In this document: one piece after another, positions 1-6,677 of the stretch
Numbering within the stretch: position 1 is the first letter of the stretch
Layout of the letters: each line of letters opens with the position of its first letter
Assembly: GCA_012963895.1 (NCBI GenBank)
Contig: DTUW01000135.1
Span: 1-17,498, forward strand
Reading direction: 5' to 3'
Source of the DNA: Campylobacterales bacterium
GTDB taxonomy: Bacteria; Campylobacterota; Campylobacteria; Campylobacterales; Thiovulaceae
Length of the DNA stretch: 17,498 nt
Program-made: the position numbers and the translations under genes
Notes under the pieces: generated by a model
The model's database searches: none
What the model saw: the letters and a program-made list of their open reading frames with translations, nothing else
Told to the model about the DNA's origin: nothing

Positions 1-1812
1 ATTACCCTAACCAAATCTAGCGATATTCCTGATAGCTTAGCCAATATCTCTATCGCGAGTGTTCAACTCAATCAAGAGAGTGGGGAGTTGAAACTATTTG
101 CTAAGATATTTGATAAAGAGGATAATGGGGTCTTCTCTTTAACAGATTCAGCCGAAATTTACACATATGTAAATGGTGCTTTGGTAAATGGTAAGGTTGA
201 GAAGAGACCAAATTCAGATATAGTAGTTATTACTCTACCTCTCGATATTGGTTCAAATGGAATAGTGATAGAGGTTGCCAATAGACTTGGTATTAGTCAA
301 TCCAGAGAAATTCAAGTAGATTACAGTGCTATTGTAGGAACTGTTGTGGGACGAATTTTTGGACTTGATGATAGCGAAGACACCACAACATTAGTTGATA
401 TTTTTGATGATAAAGGGGTCTATATAGATACCCTCTTGGCTACTACCCGAACAGATTCGCTTGGAAGATTTGTGGGTGAATACATTATCCAGAATTTGAG
501 AGCTGGAAAAGAGTTCGGTCTATTGGTTACCCAATACAATAGCAGTGGAGAGATTATCAGATACTCATCTGGAATGACAAAGGTAAAAATACCAGCAGGA
601 ACAATTACAAAAGTTGATATTAAGAATTTGGAAACTCCACAAGATAGTAACTCTGTAATAGGTGCTCCAACTTTCGACCTCATCAGAACCATTCGAGATA
701 AAGATGTAAATAGTTCTAATGGAGTTCTGCCTATCAGTGCTACGATAACGAACTTTGACCCTAATGGTGGAGCACTATATTTTGTTGTCAATGACAATCC
801 ACAAGAGATAAATATCTCAGCTCTCAATAGTATTGCAGATGAACCATTCTCCTACAATCTAACCAACTACCCTATCCAGTTAGAAGAGGGTAAAAATATC
901 GTTTATGGTCTGGCTGTCAATCCAAATCAGGCATATGTATGGACAAAAGATTTTGTCGTCAATTACATTCCTGAAAATTCGACACTCAATACCCTTACTC
1001 TTACTTTAAACGGTTGCGATGATGATAATGTATGCCAACCTATTCCATACACATATGTAACCCTCTATACAGCCAACCACTCCTATTTAGGTTCAAGTGA
1101 AACCAATTACGATGGAAAAGTGGAATTCCTCAATTTGAAATCAGGAGAATATCTATTAGTGCCTGAGGTTGATGATACTTACATGAGTAGAGATTACACT
1201 ATTACCCTGCCAAAAGATAACAACTACGAAATCAACCTATCTGTATTCAATGGAGCTATCGCCTTCAATCCATTTACTATCGAAGAGATAGATGTAAATG
1301 GTAGTCAAGCATCTGTTCTATTAGATGATGACAATGTTTCAGCTTATAGCTTTGAGTGGGTAGTAAGTTACTACGACGAGAATGGAAGTGAGAAACAGCA
1401 ATTTATCGGTTCTACTCAAACAGTAGATATACCTGAAAACATTACAGGATATGCCACCTTTGAGGTGAAAGTTACCCAAACAAGCAGTGGCGAGATTGTT
1501 ACAGGTTCGGTAGATTTCTATTTCGAAAATGAAGCACTAGAAGAGTTTTCCGATGCTCTAATTGGAAACTCTGCAACCGATGAAGAAGATACCACCTCTG
1601 AAACTTCTACAACCACAGAAGAGGATACTACCTCTGAAACTTCTACAACCGCAGAAGAGGATACCACCTCTGAAACTTCTGGAACTTCTGAAAATTCTGG
1701 AACTGGTGGAACTTCTGGAAACTCCGGAACTTCTGAAACCGATGAAGGTAGCACTACGACAGAAGATACTGAACTACCTACACCTCCTGCCACCCCTGAT
1801 ACCTCTAACTAA
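1..1812 (+). CDS. Large probable exported beta-sandwich protein, 3' part (5' end outside window)
   Basis: The reading frame is open from base 1, so the gene begins upstream. The TTG at 88 has no clear ribosome binding site and is only an in-frame codon. About 603 residues are visible. They look like a string of beta-sandwich modules: a carboxypeptidase-regulatory/Cna-B-like module at visible residues 110-185 (GTVVGRIFG... DSLGRF), an Ig-like stretch at about 205-325, a second Cna-B-like module at about 330-400 with a possible disulfide pair (GCDDDNVC), and a PKD-like stretch at about 435-505. The last 75 or so residues are a Thr/Ser/Glu/Gly-rich low-complexity tail. No LPXTG motif, membrane anchor or recognisable secretion signal ends the protein. 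The composition suggests an extracellular or cell-surface structural or adhesive protein; this is inferred from fold-like patterns only. The gene for a secreted metalloprotease follows 50 bases later. Confidence 0.75.
   Translation: MTLTKSSDIPDSLANISIASVQLNQESGELKLFAKIFDKEDNGVFSLTDSAEIYTYVNGALVNGKVEKRPNSDIVVITLPLDIGSNGIVIEVANRLGISQSREIQVDYSAIVGTVVGRIFGLDDSEDTTTLVDIFDDKGVYIDTLLATTRTDSLGRFVGEYIIQNLRAGKEFGLLVTQYNSSGEIIRYSSGMTKVKIPAGTITKVDIKNLETPQDSNSVIGAPTFDLIRTIRDKDVNSSNGVLPISATITNFDPNGGALYFVVNDNPQEINISALNSIADEPFSYNLTNYPIQLEEGKNIVYGLAVNPNQAYVWTKDFVVNYIPENSTLNTLTLTLNGCDDDNVCQPIPYTYVTLYTANHSYLGSSETNYDGKVEFLNLKSGEYLLVPEVDDTYMSRDYTITLPKDNNYEINLSVFNGAIAFNPFTIEEIDVNGSQASVLLDDDNVSAYSFEWVVSYYDENGSEKQQFIGSTQTVDIPENITGYATFEVKVTQTSSGEIVTGSVDFYFENEALEEFSDALIGNSATDEEDTTSETSTTTEEDTTSETSTTAEEDTTSETSGTSENSGTGGTSGNSGTSETDEGSTTTEDTELPTPPATPDTSN
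1585..1680 (+). repeat. 36-bp in-frame tandem repeat (2.7 copies)
   Basis: Two full 36-base units (1585-1620 and 1621-1656) and a 24-base partial unit (1657-1680) encode EDTTSETSTTTE, EDTTSETSTTAE and EDTTSETS. Units differ by only a few bases. The period is a multiple of three, so gain or loss of units would change the tail length without shifting the frame. Degenerate GGAACTTCTG-type repeats continue to about 1735. Confidence 0.9.
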
Positions 1813-1824
1813 TAGAGGATTTAC

Positions 1825-1849
1825 AATCTCCCCCCATCTTTGGGGGATT
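1825..1849 (+). other. Intergenic GC-rich hairpin before the metalloprotease gene
   Basis: A C-run (1830-1835) and a G-run (1842-1846), flanked by AAT and ATT, can pair as a short stem with one bulge. No T-run follows, so it is not a normal intrinsic terminator. It ends two bases before the TAAGGA ribosome binding site of the next gene (1851-1856) and could influence readthrough, mRNA decay or translation. Confidence 0.45.
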
Positions 1850-1862
1850 CTAAGGATTTACT

Positions 1863-3449
1863 ATGAGATATTTACTACTTCTATTTCTGCCCCTGCTACT
1901 ATTTGCAGTAGTAGATAAACCCCTACAAAAACCCAATTTCCACAAATACAATTTTCGAACTCTTTACAACACTACCAACTATCCAGCTCTACTAGACTCC
2001 AATACCTCATCAGATAGTAAAAATATTTTTCTCTACTCCAAGCATTTTCGAGTCATATTTGGCAAAAGTTACCAAAACTCTACTATTACAAAGGAGTTGG
2101 CAAATCGGATTTTGGAATATGGAGAGAGTGTTTGGAGCAAAGAGATAGAGGAGTTTGGATTTCAGAAACCACACAATACAGATAGATATTACATAGATAT
2201 ATATATAGCAAATAGAGGCGGATACAACTTTGCCGAAAATCAATACATGAATATCAGTAGTAACTATGCAGGGTTTGCTACCTATTACCCTGATGGAACT
2301 CCTTACCTATTGCTAAATCCGGATATTGAAGATAGGGTTTTGCAGGTAACAATCGCTCACGAATTTTTTCATGCTGTTCAATATAGCTACTTTGATGGTG
2401 ATGCTATGAGCGATGAGGTTTGGAATAGCAATATATGGTTTCTTGAAGCTACCGCCGTTTTTATGGAAGATGAGGTATTTCCTGATAATAATGACTATGT
2501 CTCTCTGTTGGAAAACTATACAAACAACACATATAGACCACTCAACTATTTCAACGGCTTAGATGAATATGGAAAGGTTCTACTATTCAAATACTTCAAA
2601 GAGAAAAATGGAGATGTCAATATTCTCAAAGTGGCACTAAGTCAAATAGATACAAATTCTACATTTCTCGATATTTTGGAAAGAAATATCCCAGACTTTC
2701 CAAATAGGATTGCTGAATTTGCTCAATGGCTTATCTCTCCTGCCTCCTATTTTCAAGATGGAAACCTCTATCCTATTCCGTCCAAGAAAAATATAGTTTC
2801 TAACATATCAATAGGAAAATATGGAATTCTCTATATTACAGGAGAGGGAAAATATTACACCTCATCTAATCCTCTATATATCCAACAGAACTTAGATGGA
2901 GAATCTCAGAAAGTTGATAACCTAAATAGTGGAGTTACCACTATCAATATATCAGATATACCAATCTCAACTAAACTACTCCGTAAAAATATAGTTCAAC
3001 CCCTCCAAATTCAAAAAGGTTGGAACATGATTGGCAATATCTGGGATAGAGATATAGAGCTAAATCAATATTTTTCCAATTTCCCAATAGTTTGGATATA
3101 TAGAAATAACCAATATGTTGGCTATTCAGAGAATGAGACATATAGAAGATATTTGGTAGATAGAGATATATACACTGATGTCCTCTATTCAGGTGAAGGG
3201 GCTTGGGTCTATTCCTTCAATGATGAAAATATCTCAATCGATGAGGTGGATATTAAAGGGTGGAGGGATATTAACTCCTCAACTTACCAACTTGTTTCAA
3301 TTTCTGGAAGTGCTATGCCGATAAATTACTTTTCCCAATATAGAGTATTCCACTTTGAAAATGGAACTTGGAGAGTTTGGAATTTCGACAACTATCCAAA
3401 ATTAGAGACCATCGAACCCAATAGAGGCTATTTCATAAAAGCTAAATGA
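1863..3449 (+). CDS. Secreted zinc metalloprotease-like protein (MXAN_6640-type) with two C-terminal modules
   Basis: The 528-residue protein starts with a signal peptide (residues 1-16, a Leu-rich core ending LLFA), so export is expected. It has a zincin motif, AHEFFHAVQY, with His166, Glu167 and His170, and a downstream WFLEATAVFMED segment whose Glu195 is a good third zinc ligand. This arrangement matches the putative metalloproteases annotated as MXAN_6640 family. The C-terminal 150 residues hold two related modules: GWNMIG...WIYRNNQY...GEGAWVY at about 386-450 and YQLVSI...FHFENGTW...NRGYFIKA at about 476-527. Such GWN/GYW modules are common in exported proteins of this phylum. The ATG at 1863 has TAAGGA six bases upstream. 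It probably shares a transcript with the preceding surface-protein gene and may process it or another exported substrate; that is inference. Substrate and activity are unknown. Confidence 0.78.
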   Translation: MRYLLLLFLPLLLFAVVDKPLQKPNFHKYNFRTLYNTTNYPALLDSNTSSDSKNIFLYSKHFRVIFGKSYQNSTITKELANRILEYGESVWSKEIEEFGFQKPHNTDRYYIDIYIANRGGYNFAENQYMNISSNYAGFATYYPDGTPYLLLNPDIEDRVLQVTIAHEFFHAVQYSYFDGDAMSDEVWNSNIWFLEATAVFMEDEVFPDNNDYVSLLENYTNNTYRPLNYFNGLDEYGKVLLFKYFKEKNGDVNILKVALSQIDTNSTFLDILERNIPDFPNRIAEFAQWLISPASYFQDGNLYPIPSKKNIVSNISIGKYGILYITGEGKYYTSSNPLYIQQNLDGESQKVDNLNSGVTTINISDIPISTKLLRKNIVQPLQIQKGWNMIGNIWDRDIELNQYFSNFPIVWIYRNNQYVGYSENETYRRYLVDRDIYTDVLYSGEGAWVYSFNDENISIDEVDIKGWRDINSSTYQLVSISGSAMPINYFSQYRVFHFENGTWRVWNFDNYPKLETIEPNRGYFIKAK

Positions 3450-3462
3450 TAATATTTATCAT
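3446..3462. promoter_or_regulatory. Fur/PerR-type palindrome upstream of the peroxiredoxin gene
   Basis: ATGATAATATTTATCAT is a perfect inverted repeat of 7 bp around TAT. Its central 15 bases match the classical 7-1-7 Fur-family consensus TGATAATNATTATCA at 13 of the 14 specified positions. It overlaps the TGA stop codon of the protease gene (3447-3449) and lies 57 bases before the chosen peroxiredoxin ATG. Candidate -10 hexamers follow at 3464-3472. That geometry suits repression by a Fur or PerR protein. This is a motif match only. Confidence 0.6.
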
Positions 3463-3505
3463 CTACTAATATTTTTTAGAAAGATGGTAGAATTACAAAA
3501 AAATC

Positions 3506-3510
3506 AAGGA
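3506..3510 (+). promoter_or_regulatory. Ribosome binding site deciding the peroxiredoxin start
   Basis: AAGGA lies nine bases before the ATG at 3520. The earlier in-frame ATG at 3484 has no comparable site and would add 12 residues not expected in the family. Confidence 0.7.
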
Positions 3511-3519
3511 GTTACTGAA

Positions 3520-4119
3520 ATGTTGGTAACAAAAAAAGCACCTGAATTTACAGCTACTGCTGTTTTGCCAAACAACGAAATAGATGAGAATTTCTCACTA
3601 TATGAGAACTTTGGAGAAAATGGAACTGTTCTATTTTTCTATCCATTGGATTTTACTTTTGTATGTCCAACAGAAATTATTGCATTTAACAAAAGATTGG
3701 ACGAGTTCAAAAAGAGAGGAATAAATGTAATAGGTGTATCTATCGATTCTCACTTCTCTCACCTAGCTTGGAAAAACACTCCTGTTGAAAAAGGTGGAAT
3801 TGGACAAGTTCAATATCCATTGGTTGCTGACTTGACTAAATCTATCTCTAAAAGTTTTGATGTGCTTATTGAAGATGCAGGAGTTGCTCTAAGAGGTTCT
3901 TTCCTAATTGATACAGATGGGACTATCAGACATGCTGTAATCAACGATTTACCTCTTGGTAGAAATATAGACGAGATGTTGAGAATGGTCGATGCTATGC
4001 TATTCACCAATAAATATGGTGAAGTTTGTGCTGCTGGTTGGGAAGAAGGTAAAGAAGGAATGAAACCATCTCCTGATGGAGTAGCTGAATATCTCTCTAA
4101 ACATTCAGAAGAACTCTAA
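3520..4119 (+). CDS. Typical 2-Cys peroxiredoxin (AhpC/Prx1 subfamily)
   Basis: This is a thiol peroxidase that reduces hydrogen peroxide, organic peroxides and possibly peroxynitrite in the cytoplasm, using thioredoxin- or AhpF-like reductants. The 199-residue length is normal. The peroxidatic cysteine is Cys49 in DFTFVCPTE; the resolving cysteine is Cys170 in GEVCAAGW. The conserved catalytic Thr/Arg neighbourhood (ALRGSFLID, residues 123-131) is present. A GGIG motif (92-95) and a C-terminal helix with a Tyr-Leu pair are both there, the pattern associated with peroxiredoxins sensitive to over-oxidation. The ATG at 3520 is preferred over the one at 3484 because of the AAGGA site and because the family begins close to the MLVTKKAPEF segment. 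The gene stands between two unrelated units and is probably transcribed alone under the Fur/PerR-like box at 3446-3462. Confidence 0.95.
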   Translation: MLVTKKAPEFTATAVLPNNEIDENFSLYENFGENGTVLFFYPLDFTFVCPTEIIAFNKRLDEFKKRGINVIGVSIDSHFSHLAWKNTPVEKGGIGQVQYPLVADLTKSISKSFDVLIEDAGVALRGSFLIDTDGTIRHAVINDLPLGRNIDEMLRMVDAMLFTNKYGEVCAAGWEEGKEGMKPSPDGVAEYLSKHSEEL

Positions 4120-4134
4120 TATACCAATCTCTAT

Positions 4135-4153
4135 GGTGGGGACTTTCCCCACC
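4135..4153. terminator. Intergenic 8-bp hairpin after the peroxiredoxin gene
   Basis: GGTGGGGA (4135-4142), loop CTT and TCCCCACC (4146-4153) form a perfect 8-bp stem with a 3-base loop, 16 bases after the peroxiredoxin stop. The following bases are C-rich rather than a T-run, so a canonical Rho-independent terminator is doubtful. It may stabilise the upstream transcript 3' end or give leaky termination before the next operon. Confidence 0.45.
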
Positions 4154-4196
4154 TATCTCCCCTCCCTAACATCCCCCTATCTTTAAAGGTCTCTAT

Positions 4197-4766
4197 ATGG
4201 ACAAAATAGAAGCTATTGAGCTTTTAAATGATAAAAAACTTGATATTGAAAAAGTGGCTGAAATCTATTTCAAATTTCAAGGTGATAAAGAGGTAGATGG
4301 AGCGGTAGCTATGAATCTATCTCAAAAAACATCAGTATATAACCGCGAACAGGGCAGAAGCGAAATTATGGTTAAACTGCTAATAGAACTTTCCAAAAGT
4401 GAAGATATGGGAAGTCGATGGGCAGTAGCAAAAAACCCCCATACTCCTACCGAAATACTTGAAGAGCTTAGCAAAGATAAAATAAATTTAGTTAGAGCAT
4501 TGGTGGCTACCAATCCTAATACTCCAAAATCTGTTTTAGAAACCCTTTTCAACGATGAGAAGATAGTTAGAGATGGGCTATCGGGAAATCCCAACACACC
4601 ACAAGAGATATTAGAAGAACTTAGCAAAGACATGGATAAGATGGTGAGAATGAGGGTAGCTGAAAATCCATCAACTCCTAAACATGTATTGGAAAAACTG
4701 CTCAACGACCCTGATGAAAATGTTGTTAAAGCTTCACAAGCCAACTTAGATAGGAGAAGAAGTTGA
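4197..4766 (+). CDS. LRV/HEAT-like repeat protein without cysteines
   Basis: The 189-residue protein has an N-terminal non-repetitive part (1-60) and four units of 25-26 residues starting at NPHTP (80), NPNTP (106), NPNTP (131) and NPSTP (157). The unit pattern is NP-x-TP-xx-hLExL-xx-D-xxxx-VR-xx-VA, where h is hydrophobic. It resembles the leucine-rich repeat variant (LRV) fold of alternating alpha and 3-10 helices known from Azotobacter vinelandii. That protein carries an N-terminal iron-sulfur cluster, but this one has no Cys. The fold would give a curved surface, so a protein-binding or scaffold role is likely; the partner is unknown. An AAAGG site precedes the ATG. Its last four bases overlap the TTG start of the next gene, and the flagellar hook genes follow, which suggests a link with that operon. 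It may equally be a generic adaptor riding in the same transcript. Confidence 0.75.
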   Translation: MDKIEAIELLNDKKLDIEKVAEIYFKFQGDKEVDGAVAMNLSQKTSVYNREQGRSEIMVKLLIELSKSEDMGSRWAVAKNPHTPTEILEELSKDKINLVRALVATNPNTPKSVLETLFNDEKIVRDGLSGNPNTPQEILEELSKDMDKMVRMRVAENPSTPKHVLEKLLNDPDENVVKASQANLDRRRS

Positions 4767-5131
4767 GAAAGGGTGAAGAGAGAAAAAGTCCATATAGTGG
4801 AATTGAACAGCAACTACTAAATACCTTTTTTTCAGGAATCTATATCTCAGCTAAGGAGTTTCTCGATATTGGTAGAGAGATGGGATATAGTGATTTGGCA
4901 ATGAAAAATAGGGAACTCCTGCTAAAAGAGATAATAGCCCGAGCTGAGCAGGAGAAGAGAATAGAGGAATTTGCTAAGAAGATAGATAATCTTATTGGTC
5001 AAAGAAAAAAAGAGTATTCCAGTCTGATAGAAGCCTATCCTAAAACTTCCCAACTACTTTCCCAACTTATCCATAAAGCCACTTCAACCCAAAGATTGAT
5101 ATATCACCAAATCCGTTCTAAATACATTTAG
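4763..5131 (+). CDS. Small protein of unknown function, coupled to the LRV gene, ahead of fliK
   Basis: The 122-residue protein is not recognised. It is helix-rich and charged, with a likely coiled segment at about 45-80 (KEIIARAEQEKRIEEFAKKI) and a Ser/Gln/His-rich C-terminus. There is no signal peptide, membrane segment or Cys. It uses a TTG start inside a TTGA overlap with the preceding stop. AGGAG at 4752-4756, six bases upstream, supports that start; there is no nearby in-frame ATG until well into the protein. The position just before fliK-flgD-flgE recalls the small uncharacterised gene that precedes fliK in Campylobacter, so a flagellar accessory or export-chaperone role is possible. 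Only the position supports this. Confidence 0.65.
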   Translation: MRKGEERKSPYSGIEQQLLNTFFSGIYISAKEFLDIGREMGYSDLAMKNRELLLKEIIARAEQEKRIEEFAKKIDNLIGQRKKEYSSLIEAYPKTSQLLSQLIHKATSTQRLIYHQIRSKYI

Positions 5132-5133
5132 AA
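5116..5133. repeat. Perfect 8-bp inverted repeat overlapping a stop codon upstream of fliK
   Basis: TTCTAAATACATTTAGAA consists of two 8-base arms around AC. It includes the TAG stop (5129-5131) of the preceding gene and lies 48 bases before fliK. No T-run follows. It could be an operator or part of a weak internal promoter region; no convincing sigma-54 or sigma-28 site was found in 5132-5181. Confidence 0.5.
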
Positions 5134-5181
5134 TATAAATAGTCGATGGTAGTATAGGAATATTTTTAACAAGGAATAGCT

Positions 5182-6663
5182 ATGCTGAGAGAGATACTAT
5201 CATCAGATAATATAGTCCAAAAGGGCAAGGACTCCAAAAATCTCAATTTAGAAACAGCGGAAAAGGGTTCATCTCAGTTTGAGAAGATATTGAAATCTAT
5301 CGATAAAGATATAGCCCCTGTTTCTAAACATGAAGTTTTTGATAGTCTCAAATCTGTTTTTGAAGATGATAAAGAATTTTTACAAGATAGTTTAAAACTT
5401 CTAAATAGCGATAAAAATACTCCTTTTTTGGGTAATGAAGATAAGTCCCAAAGTGAGATTGCAAAGACGATAGGGCTTCACTTTGGAGATGGAACATCTT
5501 CAACCAATTTCCAACCATTTTCTACCAAAGAGAGTGAAGAGGAAAAATTACGAATATTGATAAACAAGGCAAAAGAATATCTTAGAAACGAATTGCTCAA
5601 ACATTCAGTTTCAGAGAAAGAGATGCCTAAAACCCTTAGGGGCTTAGTGGAACTCGCCAAGTCCAAAGGTATATCTCTCAAAAATATGAAAATTACATTG
5701 GACAAAAATGGTTTAGAAACTATTTCCGAAAATGTTTCCACCTCATCACAAACCTCATCGAAACCATCGCAATTAGAAGGTTCTCAATTGTTTATCATCA
5801 ATAAACACTCCACCGAATCACTTTTAAAAGCCAAAAGCGAAAATATAGCCTTAAAAGTCCATAGAAACAATCCGGTTGAGATAGCAGACAATATAGACCA
5901 GAAAAGCAATATCCAAAGTGAAAAGGTTGAAAAAACTCCAACCCTTCAATCCCTCCTATCCCTCGATTTGGATAGTTCTGAGCAGAAGAGAGAGACAACC
6001 AGCAAACCCCAAAACTTAGGGGATATGTTGAAGCTTTCCAACGAATTGGAGAAGTTGGAAAACAAGAAGACAGAAACCAAACTACAACCTACTGATAAGG
6101 TGGCAAGATGGACAGGAGTAGATAAAGAGATAGTTTCATCTCTCTTTTCAGATGAGGAATTACGAGACTTAGGAATAGATGTAAGGAATGTAAAAAATAG
6201 AGATAGCGAAGAGGAGCTACTACCAGAGGAGAATTTACACATCACCAAAAGTGAAGGGGTAAAACAGAATTTAGAACTGAAAATACATGAAGCTAAGACT
6301 ATGACTAGACATCTTGCTATGAATTTGAGAGAACAGGTAGAGAACTATAAATCTCCATTCCAAAAACTATCCCTAACCCTTAACCCTCAACGACTAGGAG
6401 AGGTAGAGGTGGATATTGTTAAACGGGGTAATAGTGTGAAAATTACTCTATCAGGTAATGCTCAAACTATCAATATCTTATCGGCTAATAGTTTTGAGTT
6501 GAGAAACCAATTGGTAAATGTAGGATTGGAAAATCCAACATTCAAATTCAATGAAGATGGTAGAAATGGTTCTCAACAGCAACAGCGAGAAAATAGGAAT
6601 AGCGATGAGGTTGCAGAAGAGGAGATAGAAAACTTTGAGATAGAGGTGCTATCATTAGTCTAA
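5182..6663 (+). CDS. fliK: Flagellar hook-length control protein FliK
   Basis: FliK is exported through the flagellar type III apparatus, measures hook length and switches the export gate from hook to filament substrates. The 493-residue protein has a long polar, poorly conserved N-terminal region rich in Ser, Lys and Glu, as usual for the ruler part. A conserved C-terminal Flg_hook domain follows at about 391-461 (SPFQKLSLTLNPQRLGEVEV...NSFELRNQLVNVGLENPTF), with the diagnostic P-xx-LG-x-VEV motif. A Gln-rich and then acidic tail closes the protein. AAGGA (5171-5175) lies six bases before the ATG. flgD starts 14 bases after the stop, and fliK-flgD-flgE is the order known in Campylobacter. 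Identification rests on the C-terminal domain and the context. Confidence 0.92.
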   Translation: MLREILSSDNIVQKGKDSKNLNLETAEKGSSQFEKILKSIDKDIAPVSKHEVFDSLKSVFEDDKEFLQDSLKLLNSDKNTPFLGNEDKSQSEIAKTIGLHFGDGTSSTNFQPFSTKESEEEKLRILINKAKEYLRNELLKHSVSEKEMPKTLRGLVELAKSKGISLKNMKITLDKNGLETISENVSTSSQTSSKPSQLEGSQLFIINKHSTESLLKAKSENIALKVHRNNPVEIADNIDQKSNIQSEKVEKTPTLQSLLSLDLDSSEQKRETTSKPQNLGDMLKLSNELEKLENKKTETKLQPTDKVARWTGVDKEIVSSLFSDEELRDLGIDVRNVKNRDSEEELLPEENLHITKSEGVKQNLELKIHEAKTMTRHLAMNLREQVENYKSPFQKLSLTLNPQRLGEVEVDIVKRGNSVKITLSGNAQTINILSANSFELRNQLVNVGLENPTFKFNEDGRNGSQQQQRENRNSDEVAEEEIENFEIEVLSLV

Positions 6664-6677
6664 AATAAGGAGTAGAT

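Noticed and set aside
1518..1793. Minus-strand open frame opposite the repeat
   Set aside because: Low-complexity Val/Ser/Glu translation that simply mirrors the repeats; no start signals.
1562..1918. Open frame overlapping the repeat tail and running into the metalloprotease gene
   Set aside because: It is a shifted reading of the repeat region, rich in Leu/Pro/Lys, with no ribosome binding site; the other frame has protein-like modules and a natural stop.
2196..2214. ATATATATA tract in the metalloprotease gene
   Set aside because: It encodes a normal beta-strand segment (YIDIYIA); a simple AT-rich coding coincidence.
3484..3519. Upstream ATG for the peroxiredoxin
   Set aside because: The added 12 residues are not family-like and overlap the AAGGA site that serves the ATG at 3520.
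4322..4813. 163-codon minus-strand open frame opposite the LRV gene
   Set aside because: It mirrors the tandem repeats of the real gene, which has an SD, coupling to the next gene and a recognisable fold pattern.
5132..5181. Possible sigma-28 or sigma-54 promoter before fliK
   Set aside because: GTCGATGG resembles part of a sigma-28 -10 element, but there is no TAAA at the right distance, and no TGG...TGC pair for sigma-54 was found.
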